A stretch of 64,000 bases of DNA from Neocallimastix lanati (nom. inval.) (taxonomy: Eukaryota; Neocallimastigomycota; Neocallimastigomycetes; Neocallimastigales; Neocallimastigaceae). The stretch is taken from the NCBI GenBank assembly GCA_016946835.1, contig JACVTC010000006.1, positions 122,001 through 186,000 on the forward strand, written 5' to 3'. This document shows positions 1 to 11,058 of the stretch, piece after piece (the stretch's first letter is position 1; every line of letters starts with the position of its first letter). A program made the position numbers and the translations under genes. Under the pieces are notes generated by a model. It was given only the letters and a program-made list of their open reading frames with translations. It was not told where the DNA came from and ran no database searches.

Positions 1-1490
1 ATGACGTGATCAAAGATTTAAACTCCAGTAATTGCAATATTACATTTGGACAATTATTGGACGTTGCTCCAAAGATACGGTCTCAAGTATCACAAGGACT
101 TAAATTAGAAAAGAATAATACTAAAATTTCAGGTGCAGTGGATAATATGTGTGCTACTACAATAATAACGAACAATATAGATCATACATATAAAAGTAAA
201 CATCATGAACCACAAGAAGATGATATTGCTATGGTTGATGTAATAGTAGATGGAGTTCGTGGTAAGGCTTTAATAGATTCATGTAGCAACTTAAGTATTA
301 TCACAAAGCAATTTTTAGATAAATTACCTTATCAGTATGAACCTATAGGAGTTAGTGCAGGACGAATACGTTTAGCAACGATGAATGATGATTACTCAGA
401 AGATGTGTTAATCAAAGTTCCCGTAAAAATTAATGAACTAGAACTACTTGTTACGTGTAGAATTATAGACAAGGAGGATCCATTCTATGATATATTAATC
501 AACCTCAAAACTCAAATTGATAACCAGTTATTTATACATCCAATTAGATATAGTCTTTGTCGATTTAATGATCAAGGTTTAATTGAAGAAATCGCACCTA
601 TTAATAATGAATATGATGACGAAGAAAAATTATTATGTGTAATCAAAGCATTGAATCACCAAGAAGCTAAGCAACAATTGAAAACGATTGAAGGATTACC
701 ACCCATAAAATATATATATGACACAGTTTTTCAAAGTACAATTAATTCAAATTATAGAGAAGCTATTACTAAATTACTTGAAGAATATATTGATATAATT
801 GCAACTTCTTCTGAAGAATTAACACCTTCAGATTTATCACCACACAAAATTATTCTTAAGGAAGGAGTTAAACCTATTAAACAAAAATTTTATCGACTTA
901 GTAAATTAAAAACAGATATCTTAAAAGAAGAATTAACCAAACTCATATATAAACGATTAATTGAACCTTCATGTTCAGAATGGTCATCACCAGTAGTACT
1001 TGTGCCTAAAAAGAACGGTAAATGGCGCCTGTGTATTGACTATAGGAAAGTAAATGAAGCAACTAAGAAGGATTCTTATTCTTTACCAAATATTGAGGAA
1101 ATTTTTGATAGCTTAGATGGAGCAAAAATCTTCTCAACATTAGATCTTTATTCCGGTTATCATCAAATATTAATGGATGATGATAGTGTTGAAATCACTA
1201 CCTTTACAACTAAGTTCGGAAACTACCAATTCAAGGTAATGCCCTTCTGTTTAACAGGTGCTCCAGCTACATTCCAAAGAGAAATGAACTGTATACTATT
1301 TCCCTTAATAGGAAAATGCGTCTATAACTTTATCGATGATATTTTAATCTACTCAAGAACTGAAGAAGAACACCTAGAACATCTTAAACAAGTCTTAGAA
1401 ATATTCAAGGAACATAAGTTAAAAATCAATATCGAAAAGTGTTCTTTCATGCAAACTGAAGTAGAAGTACTTGGACATAAAGTATCCTCA
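1..1490 (+). pseudogene. Ty3/gypsy element A, pol 5' part (protease and reverse transcriptase), split by element C
   Basis: The reading frame is already open at the window edge (codons from base 3), so the N-terminus lies outside. It encodes a retropepsin-like segment whose active-site tetrad reads DSCS (276-287) rather than D-S/T-G, then a reverse transcriptase with a VPKKNGKWRLCIDYR-type fingers motif (from about 1000) and a FIDD catalytic box (1329-1340). The frame stops at base 1490, where element C is inserted. Removing element C and one copy of the CCTCA duplication lets the frame continue without a shift into the thumb, RNase H and integrase at 9196. Apart from the insertion I see no break in this half, so element A was disrupted rather than slowly decayed. 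Family assignment is secure; whether DSCS is functional is unknown, although element B has a similarly unusual DGGS. Confidence 0.9.
1486..1490. other. Target-site duplication of element C, left copy (CCTCA)
   Basis: CCTCA directly precedes the left LTR. The same five bases directly follow the right LTR at 9191-9195. A five-base duplication is typical of Ty3/gypsy integrases. Confidence 0.93.
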
Positions 1491-1525
1491 TGTAACGAAA
1501 TCTTCAGTTAGTAAAATTAGAACTT

Positions 1526-1578
1526 TGGTTCAATGGTTAGTTACATTGACCATGACCAATACTTCATGGGTTCGACTC
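1526..1578 (+). promoter_or_regulatory. tRNA-like box A and box B pair in the LTR
   Basis: TGGTTCAATGGTTAG at 1526-1540 resembles a pol III A box and GGGTTCGACTC at 1568-1578 is a near-perfect B box. The spacing is tRNA-like, but the T-arm does not pair cleanly, so it is not a functional tRNA. The same pair is in the 3' LTR at 8582-8634. Any promoter role is inference. Confidence 0.45.
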
Positions 1579-1885
1579 ACACCTCAACCCATTTTGCATT
1601 AATAATTATTTTATTAATTATTTTATTAATTATTAATAATATCTTCTTGAATATTCTTTCTGTATAAAATTATAGAAAGTTAAAGATTCTTTCGGTTCGT
1701 AATTCAACCGAAATGAATTTAGAAATTCTTATTATATAAATTATTTTATTCTTTTTTGATAAGATTCATTTTCATCAATTAAAATCAATATTCTAGAAAC
1801 TTTACATTATTAATTATTACAAACATATTTCTAAATATTTCTTTAAAATTATTTTTACATGTTAAAACTGTTTTTCCGTTAAAAG

Positions 1886-1936
1886 TATAAATAGTGCGAA
1901 CTTCACGAATGAAAATATTTTTCTTCGTGCTTTTAT
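1886..1936 (+). promoter_or_regulatory. LTR TATA box and probable transcription start of element C
   Basis: TATAAATA lies at 1886-1893. GTGCTTTTAT at 1927-1936, about 40 bases downstream, is the exact reverse complement of the ten bases right after this LTR. In self-primed elements such as Tf1 the mRNA 5' end pairs with the primer site, so the start is placed near 1927 by that logic. Confidence 0.6.
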
Positions 1937-2134
1937 TAATAATAATTAACGTATAAGTAATTCGAAATATTACCTTGTTGATTAATATTAATAATTATTT
2001 TAAATTTTATAATTAATAAAAAATATTTCTAATAAAACGAATTATTTATACAGATAGTGTAAACCTATTGAGTTTTCTCCTTTCTGTGTTTCTATATCTC
2101 ATCCCGCCTTTACAATAGAAGCACCTCCGTTACA

Positions 2135-2144
2135 ATAAAAGCAC
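2135..2144 (+). other. Candidate self-priming primer-binding site of element C
   Basis: ATAAAAGCAC immediately follows the 5' LTR. No TGG-type tRNA primer site is present here. The ten bases pair perfectly with 1927-1936, just downstream of the LTR TATA box, as expected for Tf1-like self-priming. Confidence 0.65.
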
Positions 2145-2626
2145 CAGCTAATCCAAGCCCTCAATACCTTTACGCTATTTCTCAGACGTTCTACCGTACT
2201 TTTAGGAATTCTATCTTATCAATAACTTTTAGCAATCGTTGGGTTTCTACTTTTACTATTCTACTATTAAAGAACAAATACCTATTCTTCCGGTTCTCTC
2301 TATCTTAGTCTAATAATCTTTGAATAAATCTTCTTATCTACTATCTCTTTAATACCGGACTTCTATATCTTTTAATCCCGGATTCTATCTCCTCCCAGAC
2401 GAATAATTACTGCCTATTGATTCCTATTCAAATTATCACCTTGTCTGTTTTGAGTTACTCTCACTATTATATAATTCAATCCTTTGTATCTATTATATTA
2501 CCGGATAATCCTAATCCTATGGTTGTTGAAATTAATTTTTATAACAAAAATTCTTGTACTACCCGATCATATAATTCAAATTAAACTTGTACTACCCTAT
2601 TAAGATAAAACTTACATTACCTTAAC

Positions 2627-2676
<50 letters not shown>

Positions 2677-2853
2677 GATAATATTAAATTAATCTTGTAT
2701 TACCTTAACCCTTCAAAATTAATTCTAATATTTACCCAACAAAATTAATTAATAATTAGATAAATAATATTAAATTAATTTAATAAGAAAAAAATTTTTA
2801 ATTTTTAGATAAATATTTTAGATTAATTTAGTGAATAAATCAATTAGTTTTAG

Positions 2854-2890
<37 letters not shown>

Positions 2891-2935
2891 TCATTTAATT
2901 TATAACAAAAATAATAATTTTTTAAATTAGCTTAG

Positions 2936-2986
<51 letters not shown>

Positions 2987-4023
2987 TAATAATAATATTA
3001 ATAATTATAATAATTTTTATTTTTAATTATTTTAATAAATTACTTGCTTGAAATAATAGCAAGAAAAACCTGTGCCATTTTATTTTTTATTTATTTATTT
3101 AAAAAGCGTTTATACGAGCGAATAGAGCTCATATACAGAGTTAGAAGAATTGTCTTCTTTAGTGTTGCACTCGACGAATAGATTTGGTTCTAGACTAGGT
3201 AAAACTCTATAAGAGAGCACCGTAGCCTATTATAAAGGAAAACGGTTCTAGGTTTGCAACAACTCTGGCGAATAAGGAGCTTACGTCACCGAAGGCGTAA
3301 GATTAAAATTATATAGTATTTTAAAATTTTATTTCGTGCTTACTCGCGGCACTAGTTATAATAGTACTGACGGTTTTTTCTATAGTTGTGAGTCAATAGT
3401 ACTATTCTATTTTATCAATCAATAATTTTATAATTAATATTATAATTTTATAATTAAGAAAACAAAGATTAAAATATAAATATAAGGTTTATACGACTTC
3501 CAAAGCGACAGAAGTTGGTCTCTGTTTTCGTAACATTTTAGTGTTCAGATACTATTGATATAGGGGAAAATAATTTGTTTTATTCTTTTCAGCTAACAAT
3601 AAGTTAGACATAATAAAGAATCTAACAATATTACTTCCTTTTGTCTATAAGACATTAACAATCGATTTTATCTGCGTTATCACTAAAAGGCTAAAGGAAC
3701 TTATCGTATAAAACTTTGATAGATTATATATTTAGTTGGTCCAATACTATATAATCTAGTTTATATTTCAGTAATTTTTGATAAATAATTATAAAATAAA
3801 AATATTTAATTATAAAATATTATAAAGTGTTATTAAAATTTTGTGTTCTTATCCATTAACCTTGGAAACCTACCAATAAACAACTTTTGAACTTTTGGAA
3901 TCTCTACTACCTATCTACCTTTTGGATTATTGGAATCTCTACTACCACTTTGGGAACTTCTGGATTCTACCGCCTATTCTTTACCTTTGAAAACTTATTC
4001 TACTTTACCTTATTTATTTTAAT
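2145..4023 (+). other. Long untranslated leader of element C
   Basis: About 1.9 kb without a convincing gene. It contains three long A tracts (about 2632-2670, 2859-2886 and 2939-2982) and a less AT-rich island at about 3098-3300 in which short GCGAATA/ACGAATA words recur. Packaging or translation signals may sit here, but nothing specific can be named. Confidence 0.6.
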
Positions 4024-4824
4024 ATGGACAACTATTATCAAGAAAATTCTACTTTTAAGGACGGTTTTGCTGGTGATCGTCGATTCTTTAAAGGATTTCT
4101 AGCTAAAATGGAACTTATTTTTATGATTCAACCGGAAAGATTTACAAACGATGAAGCTAAAGTAATCTATATCATTTCTCGTTTGTATGGAAACGCCATG
4201 AATTGGGCTGCTACCCTTATTGAAAACCAAGATCCTTGTCTCCTTAATTATAATCAATTCATTGCTAGATTAAAATCAGTATTTGGAAGCTACGACTCCA
4301 CCTTTATTGCCAACCAGAAATTAAGAACAATCAAACAAAAACGAATTGGTGAAGTCAGAAATTATATTTTAGAATTTAATAAATACGCCGATGAATCTTC
4401 CTGGAATGAAGAAGCCAAGATGGACGCCTTTCTTGCCGGTCTACATGACCATATTGCTACTAGAATTTTAGAAATGTTTCCTGGACCTCAAACCCTCTTT
4501 GCTATGCAAACAATTGCATCTAGAATCGATAATCGTATTTCTACTCATAGACAATTTTCCAATCTTCAAGGTCAAAATTCAAATAATAGTAATAATAATA
4601 AAAATAAAAAAGGCAAAAAATCATTCTTTTTCCAAAAGCAATTTAAATCCAAACCTCATGGACCTCTATCTCAAGAAGAAAAAGAAAGAAGAAGAAGAGA
4701 AAATCTTTGTTTGTATTGTGGATCCTCTGAACATTCTCTCGACAATTGTCCACTTAAAAATAAATATAAAAATAAAAATAAACCTTCATCAAGTAGCACT
4801 TATGTTTCTAATCCCGAATCATAA
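4024..4824 (+). CDS. Element C gag polyprotein
   Basis: 266 codons. The N-terminal half resembles the retrotransposon gag capsid family (Trp/Phe-rich helices, residues about 20-170). It is followed by an Asn/Lys-rich basic stretch and one CCHC zinc knuckle, CLYCGSSEHSLDNC, near residues 230-243. The start is the first ATG after the long leader. It ends in TAA (4822-4824), but the same frame stays open beyond the stop into pol, so gag and pol are separated by a single in-frame stop rather than a frame change. Readthrough would give the fusion; a simple nonsense mutation is the alternative. Confidence 0.9.
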   Translation: MDNYYQENSTFKDGFAGDRRFFKGFLAKMELIFMIQPERFTNDEAKVIYIISRLYGNAMNWAATLIENQDPCLLNYNQFIARLKSVFGSYDSTFIANQKLRTIKQKRIGEVRNYILEFNKYADESSWNEEAKMDAFLAGLHDHIATRILEMFPGPQTLFAMQTIASRIDNRISTHRQFSNLQGQNSNNSNNNKNKKGKKSFFFQKQFKSKPHGPLSQEEKERRRRENLCLYCGSSEHSLDNCPLKNKYKNKNKPSSSSTYVSNPES

Positions 4825-7800
4825 CCTATTTCTAGACCTAGAGTTTCTGACTCAAATCTTCCTATTTACGAATTTTCTTTGAGTATTGATAATACAAATT
4901 CTACTGCTAAAATTCTTCTCGATACTGGTTCTCAAATCAATTTAATGGATATCTACTATATTAAAGAAAATAATATCCCGTATTCAACTAAAACTAATTT
5001 CCCTAAGGTATCTGGCATCGGTGGAAAGCAAACTATTCTTGGTAAAACTCTTCCTATTTCCATCACTTATAAAAATCACAAATGTAAAACTCAATTCTAT
5101 GTGGTTGACCTTCCTTCCTATTGTGCTATTTTAGGTTTCGAATGGATTTCTACTCACAATCCCGACATTGACTTCAAAAATAAAGTTTTAAGATTCAATT
5201 CCAATCATTGTATTGAAAATTGTTTAATCATTCCTAATTCCTTTACTACCCATATTTCTGAAAATGAAACCTTAACCACTGAAGACGAAAAACTTAAAGA
5301 TACTGATATTCAAGAATTATTACCAACACAGCTTATTCCATTCAAGGATGTTTTTAACGAAAAATCCGCTAATGAATTACCTCCTCATCGTCCTTATGAT
5401 TGCGAGATTAAACTTAAGCAAAATGCAAAACTTCATTATGGCCCAATTTATCCCCTAACTGAAAAAGAATCTCTAGTCTTAAAGAAATATATTAAAGAAA
5501 ATGAAAACAAAAAATTTATTAGAAAATCTAAATCTCCAGCTGCTGCTTCTGTTTTCTTTGTTCCTAAGAAAGACGTGAATGATCTTAGGCTAGTTGTAGA
5601 CTATCGACCTTTAAACGAAGTCACCATCCGTGATTCATACCCTCTTCCACTAATTAATGATATGTTAGAAAATCTTAGTAATGGTAAAGTCTTCTCAAAA
5701 TTAGATCTACGTTCAGCATATAATTTGATAAGGATCAAAGAAGGTGACGAATATAAAACAGCATTCACATGCAAATATGGTCACTATGAGTATCTAGTCA
5801 TGCCTTTTGGACTAAAAAATGCTCCAGCGGTTTTTCAACATTTCATTAATGACATATTTGAAGACATTATTGGCTCTTTCGTTTATTGCTATATTGATGA
5901 TATAATTATCTTTTCTCCTGACATGGATACTCACTTTCAACATCTTATTGAAGTTTTAAAAAGACTAAGAAAAGCTGGTTTATATGCAAAATTGGAAAAA
6001 TGTGAATTTTGCGTACCATTCCTGGACTTCCTTGGTCACAGAATTTCTTCAGATGGAATATTTATGGACCCTAAAAAAGTTTCTTCCATTTTAGAATGGC
6101 CTATTCCTAAAAATATAAAAGAATTACAATCATTTCTCGGACTAGCGAATTATTATCGACGATTTATTCCTAGCTTTGCATCTATTGCTCATCCTCTTCA
6201 TTGCTTACTAAAGAAAAACTCTAAATTTAATTGGTCTACTGAAACTCAAATCGCATTCGATAACATCAAATCAAAATTTTCTTCTGCTCCTATTCTTGTC
6301 TATCCTAATCGCGAACTTCCTTTCATGGTTGAAACTGACAGTAGTAATTTCGCCATAGGTGCAATCTTATCCCAAACTACTCCTAAAGATAATAAAATTC
6401 ATCCAGTTGCTTTCTTCTCTAGATCCCTTAATTCTGCTGAAAGAAACTATCCCATATATGATAAAGAACTTTTAGCTATAGTCGATGCACTTGAACACTG
6501 GAGACACCTTCTTAAAGGAACCGACACGCCTTTCACCGTTTTTTCAGATCATCGCAACCTACTTTATCAAAAGAAACCAGAAAAGATGACTCAACGTTTG
6601 GTTCGTTGGGCTTTATTTCTTTCTGAATTTAACTTCAAAATTGTTTACCGCTCCGGATCAAATAATGGTAAACCTGACGCTTTATCCAGAAGACCAGATT
6701 ATGCTTCTAATAATGATGACCCATCATCTGATATTCCATTCACAGTTCTTCGTCCCGAAAACTTTTGTGCTGTCGCAACTCTTGTTTCTTCTCTTAATGA
6801 TCAAATTCTTCAAGAATACAAAAATGATGAATTCTACTATGACACATACAATCAACTTAATTCAGAATACCAAGAAATACCCTCTAAACTTAATGATTTC
6901 TCAATTAGCAACAGCTTTCTTTTATTCAAAAATAAAATTTATGTTCCTCCAAACTGTAGATCTTCTATTCTTAATATTTGTCATGATTCCCCTTCTGCTG
7001 GACACTTTGGTATAAAGAAAACTATTAATCTAATTAATCGTGATTTCTGGTGGCCTTCCTTGCAATCTGATGTTAAAGACTATATCCGTTCTTGTGATGT
7101 CTGTTCCCGCTCTAAAGACTCTAGACATAAGCCTTACGGTTTTCTTAATCCTCTGGACATTCCTTGTAAACCCTGGATTTCTATTTCAATGGATTTTATT
7201 ACTGATCTTCCCGTTTCTAATGGTTACACTTGTATCTTTGTTGTCACAGACAGATTTACTAAAATGAGTCATTTTATTCCGTTCCCTAAAGTACCCTCTG
7301 CTGCTGATACGGCTTCGGCTTTTATGAACAATATTTTTCGTATTCATGGACTTCCTTCCGAAATCATTTCTGATAGAGGTTCTCAATTCACTTCAAAATT
7401 TTGGTCAGCTATTTGTAAATCTTTCAATATCACAACGAAACTTGCTTCTCCCTTCCATCACCAAACCAATGGTTTAACGGAGAGGGTGAACTCCGTTATT
7501 GAACAATACTTAAGATGTTATTCAAACTTTAAAGGTTCTGATTGGTATAATTTTTTATTCCTAGCAGAATTCAGTTATAATAATTCAATTCAAGAATCAA
7601 TTAAGCACTCACCTTTTTATGCAAACTATGGATATAATCCAAGATATTCACCATCAATTCCAAACAGTACAGATGTTCCTAGAGCTGATGAATTTACAAA
7701 AGACCTTTCAGAATTATTCAAAACACTTAATGGAAATTTACAACAAGCAAGAAAAAAGCAAGAAGAATTTGCAAACAAACATCGTATTGAAGCTCCAAAT

Positions 7801-8034
7801 TTTAAACCTGGTGATAAAGTGTGGATTAATAGTTCACTTATAATTCATAATGGAAATAAAAAACTTAAACCCAGAAAACTTGGTCCATATAAAATCATTA
7901 AGAAAATTTCTCCCGTTTCATATAAGTTAGACTTACCAAAAGAAATCAGAATCCATCCTGTAATACATGTTTCTGAACTTGAACCATTTTATGAAGATCA
8001 CTTTGGACGAAAGAAAGAACCACCACCACGATAA
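4825..8034 (+). CDS. Element C pol: protease, reverse transcriptase, RNase H, integrase
   Basis: Open in the gag frame from just after the gag TAA to a TAA at 8032-8034. Visible in order: retropepsin with canonical DTGS (4921-4932); RT with a YIDD box (5890-5901); RNase H beginning around [18 protein letters not shown] (about 6325); the integrase HHCC zinc domain (about 6985-7110); the DDE core with D in [10 protein letters not shown] in [10 protein letters not shown] (near 7372) and E in [14 protein letters not shown]; and a GPY/F-like module near the end. No ATG occurs near the start, so expression as a gag fusion is likely. The last residues, a Pro run, read directly into a chromodomain in the -1 frame. 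All catalytic residues appear intact. Confidence 0.93.
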   Translation, partial: PISRPRVSDSNLPIYEFSLSIDNTNSTAKILLDTGSQINLMDIYYIKENNIPYSTKTNFPKVSGIGGKQTILGKTLPISITYKNHKCKTQFYVVDLPSYCAILGFEWISTHNPDIDFKNKVLRFNSNHCIENCLIIPNSFTTHISENETLTTEDEKLKDTDIQELLPTQLIPFKDVFNEKSANELPPHRPYDCEIKLKQNAKLHYGPIYPLTEKESLVLKKYIKENENKKFIRKSKSPAAASVFFVPKKDVNDLRLVVDYRPLNEVTIRDSYPLPLINDMLENLSNGKVFSKLDLRSAYNLIRIKEGDEYKTAFTCKYGHYEYLVMPFGLKNAPAVFQHFINDIFEDIIGSFVYCYIDDIIIFSPDMDTHFQHLIEVLKRLRKAGLYAKLEKCEFCVPFLDFLGHRISSDGIFMDPKKVSSILEWPIPKNIKELQSFLGLANYYRRFIPSFASIAHPLHCLLKKNSKFNWSTETQIAFDNIKSKFSSAPILVYPNRELPFMVETDSSNFAIGAILSQTTPKDNKIHPVAFFSRSLNSAERNYPIYDKELLAIVDALEHWRHLLKGTDTPFTVFSDHRNLLYQKKPEKMTQRLVRWALFLSEFNFKIVYRSGSNNGKPDALSRRPDYASNNDDPSSDIPFTVLRPENFCAVATLVSSLNDQILQEYKNDEFYYDTYNQLNSEYQEIPSKLNDFSISNSFLLFKNKIYVPPNCRSSILNICHDSPSAGHFGIKKTINLINRDFWWPSLQSDVKDYIRSCDVCSRSKDSRHKPYGFLNPLDIPCKPWISISMDFITDLPVSNGYTCIFVVTDRFTKMSHFIPFPKVPSAADTASAFMNNIFRIHGLPSEIISDRGSQFTSKFWSAICKSFNITTKLASPFHHQTNGLTERVNSVIEQYLRCYSNFKGSDWYNFLFLAEFSYNNSIQESIKHSPFYANYGYNPRYSPSIPNSTDVPRADEFTKDLSELFKTLNGNLQQARKKQEEFANKHRIEAPNFKPGDKVWINSSLIIHNGNKKLKPRKLGPYKIIKKISPVSYKLDLPKEIRIHPVIHVSELEPFYEDHFGRKKEPPPR

Positions 8035-8210
8035 TTATTGACAATGAAGAAGAATACGAAGTTGAAAAAATTCTTGATAAAAGAAAACATTATGGCAAAA
8101 CCCAATATCTTATTAAATGGAAAGGCTATCCTTTATCTGAAGCATCTTGGGAACCCGAAGAAAACTTAAATTGCCCTAAACTCTTAAAAGAATTTAACAA
8201 AAATAACTAA
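8031..8210 (+). CDS. Element C chromodomain, in the -1 frame relative to pol
   Basis: From 8031 a 60-codon frame begins [18 protein letters not shown], continues with YLIKWKGY and ASWEPEENL, and ends in TAA at 8208-8210. This is a textbook chromodomain with its aromatic and W-x-P signatures, known in chromoviruses to steer integration to modified chromatin. It overlaps the pol end by four bases in the -1 frame. Either a frameshift joins it to integrase, or a one-base deletion (or two-base insertion) in the CCACCACCACG repeat has separated them. Confidence 0.88.
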   Translation: MIIDNEEEYEVEKILDKRKHYGKTQYLIKWKGYPLSEASWEPEENLNCPKLLKEFNKNN

Positions 8211-8546
8211 AATTAAAACTTGAAAATGAATCTTCACTTTATTAATATCAAACTTATATTAATTTATTAATATCAATATTACTAAATATTATTTTATATT
8301 ATTAAATATTATTAATATTCATGTATTTTTATTATATATTATATTCATGTAACTTTATTAATATCATGTAATTTTATTCAAAAAAAAAAAAAAAGTTCGT
8401 ACTATAAAATGGTTAATTATTATTTTTATTTTATTTTAGTTTAGTTTAGTTTAATTTAGTTTAGTTTAGTTTAGTTTGCTTAATTTTAGTATAAGTTATG
8501 CCTAACTGTTAGATTCGTCTGGTATCCGAATCCTGGAGGCGGACCA
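8211..8546 (+). other. Element C 3' noncoding region and polypurine tract
   Basis: AT-rich, with a TTTAG-type short repeat near 8441-8480. The purine-rich GGAGGCGG at 8535-8542 lies just before the 3' LTR and is the probable plus-strand primer. Confidence 0.6.
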
Positions 8547-9190
8547 TGTAACGAAATCTTCAGTTAGTAAAATTAGAACTTTGGTTCAATGGTTAGTTAC
8601 ATTGACCATGACCAATACTTCATGGGTTCGACTCACACCTCAACCCATTTTGCATTAATAATTATTTTATTAATTATTTTATTAATTATTAATAATATCT
8701 TCTTGAATATTCTTTCTGTATAAAATTATAGAAAGTTAAAGATTCTTTCGGTTCGTAATTCAACCGAAATGAATTTAGAAATTCTTATTATATAAATTAT
8801 TTTATTCTTTTTTGATAAGATTCATTTTCATCAATTAAAATCAATATTCTAGAAACTTTACATTATTAATTATTACAAACATATTTCTAAATATTTCTTT
8901 AAAATTATTTTTACATGTTAAAACTGTTTTTCCGTTAAAAGTATAAATAGTGCGAACTTCACGAATGAAAATATTTTTCTTCGTGCTTTTATTAATAATA
9001 ATTAACGTATAAGTAATTCGAAATATTACCTTGTTGATTAATATTAATAATTATTTTAAATTTTATAATTAATAAAAAATATTTCTAATAAAACGAATTA
9101 TTTATACAGATAGTGTAAACCTATTGAGTTTTCTCCTTTCTGTGTTTCTATATCTCATCCCGCCTTTACAATAGAAGCACCTCCGTTACA
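8547..9190 (+). repeat. Element C 3' LTR (644 bp)
   Basis: Same length and, by eye, same sequence as 1491-2134. It is followed by the CCTCA duplication at 9191-9195. Confidence 0.95.
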
Positions 9191-9195
9191 CCTCA

Positions 9196-11058
9196 GAAGG
9201 TTTAAGTCCATTGGAAAACAAAGTTGAAGCTATTAAAGAATGGAAGGCTCCCTCTAACATTCATGAACTTCGATCATTTTTAGGAGCCATTGGATATTAT
9301 AGAAATTTTATTAAGGACTTTGCAAAAGTTACTGCTCCTCTCTGCACTCTATTAAGAAAAGGTATTAAGTTTGAATGGAAAAAGGAACAAGAAGAAAGTT
9401 TTAAAATTCTTAAGGAAAGATTAATCAATGCCCCAATATTAAGATTTCCTAGATTTGATAGAGAATTTATTATAAGAACAGATGCTTCCTATGATGGAAT
9501 AGGCGGTGTGCTTTTACAAAAGGATGATGAAACTGGAAAGGAGCATCCGGTTCATTATATTAGTAGAAGTTTATCTAAATCGGAAAAGAATTATGGAATT
9601 ACGGATCTAGAAGGTGCTGCTCTAATTTACTGTATTAATAAATTAAAATCTTATATTATGGGAAATCCTAAGCAAACTATAGTATATACAGATCATAGAC
9701 CATTAATCGGATTACTTAAAAGTAAGGAACCACAAAATTCTCGTCATACTAGATGGTGTTTGACTGTCAGTATGTTAGGAATTGATTTACGATATGAAAC
9801 TGGAAAGAATAATGTTGTCGCAGATGCTTTATCAAGAATGAAAAATGAAAAAGAAAAAGTTGTCTTAACAACACAAATTATCAAGGAACAAGATGAAAAC
9901 CTGCTTTCAAGAACCATTAAGGAATTTATTGAAGAAAAATTTACGACAATTGATGGTGTGGACTACTTTGTTGATGGCAATAATTATAGAAAATTAGTTA
10001 CAGATACAAAAGAAAAACTTCAATTAATTTTTCAAGCACACAGTATAGGACACGAAGGCTATTACAAGACATACCAACGTTTGAAAAAGAGCTACTATTG
10101 GAACAACATGGTTAATGACATTAAGCGAATTATAGGTAAATGTGAAAAATGTCAATTAAATAAATCTCAACCATACCCTGAACCAACGGAAGATAAACCA
10201 ACTGAAATGGAAGGACCATTTACACACTTAGGATTGGACATTATAGGACCTCTAAGTAAAACCAGAAATAATAATCAATATATAATCGTTGTGGTTGATT
10301 ATTTTACTAAATGGGTTGAGGCAGAGACCACTGAAAATGTTACTTCTCAGGATGTGATAAAATTTTTAATTAATGTATTTGCTCGACACGGTGTACCTCA
10401 AATTATCACTACTGATAATGGAACACAATTTACATCAGATATGACAAAAATCTTCCTTGATTTATATGATGTATATGTTATATTTATCACTCCATATCAT
10501 CCTGAAAGCAATGGTTTAGTTGAGAATCGTAATAAAGAAATTGGAAAATTATTACGATTACTAGGACAACAACACAAAGAATGGGATGAAATTTTACCAT
10601 CTGCACCTTGGGCTTTAAGAACTACTAAAAACTCAATCACCAACCATTCAAGTTTTGAATTAGTTTATGGAAGGGAGGACCAACAACCTTTTGACATTGC
10701 TGCCAGACCAACTAAGGGTATAAATAAGTCTTCTGACGAAATTCTACTGGAAAAATTTGTATCACACTACCAATGGGTAATGGAGGCCGCATCTAATATC
10801 AAAAATGCTTCGAAATATTGGGCTACTAGGAGAGAAGAAAAGACCAGTATGAATCATGCTAAAAGAATAAAACCAGGTGATTTAGTACTAGTAAGAAACT
10901 TTAATCGAACTAAATTAGAACCTTACTTTGTTGGACCTATGAAAGTGGTAAAGAAACAATTCAATACAGTCACTTTAGCTGATCCTGCTACTAATATACA
11001 AATGAATCGTAATGTTCATTTGAAAAATATTGTCAAGTTTAACTCAGCTTCTACCTAG
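9196..11058 (+). pseudogene. Ty3/gypsy element A, pol 3' part (RT thumb, RNase H, integrase)
   Basis: Continues the frame interrupted at 1490. It shows the RT thumb/connection (RSFLGAIGYYRNFIKDF), RNase H (IIRTDASYDGIGGVLLQ, TDHRPL, ADALSRM), the integrase zinc finger (HSIGHEGYYKTYQRLKKSYY with CEKCQ) and the DDE core: D in LGLDIIGPLS, D in ITTDNGTQFTS and E in NGLVENRNKEIGK. There are no internal stops to the TAG at 11056-11058. It is silent only because element C separates it from its 5' half. Integrase residues closely match those of element B and of the 22.4-23.8 kb gene, so all three are related. Confidence 0.92.

Larger units (their letters stand above)
1491..2134 (+). repeat. Element C 5' LTR (644 bp)
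   Basis: Begins TGTAACGAAATC and ends CCTCCGTTACA, with perfect seven-base terminal inverted repeats. It carries a tRNA-like box A/box B pair near its 5' end (1526-1540 and 1568-1578) and a TATA box at 1886-1893. Confidence 0.95.
1491..9190 (+). mobile_element. Element C: full-length Ty3/gypsy chromodomain LTR retrotransposon
   Basis: A 7.7 kb element bounded by two 644-bp LTRs that look identical by eye, start TGTAACG and end CGTTACA, and are flanked by CCTCA. Order inside is long leader, gag, protease-RT-RNase H-integrase and a C-terminal chromodomain, which is the chromovirus layout. Identical LTRs imply a recent insertion. Two features may affect activity: an in-frame TAA between gag and pol, and a -1 shift or small indel before the chromodomain. 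It inserted in the RT region of element A, which has the same orientation. Confidence 0.96.

Noticed and set aside
3887-4102. Hydrophobic 71-codon frame before gag
   Set aside because: It overlaps the gag start in another frame and has no relatives or promoter logic; it belongs to the leader.
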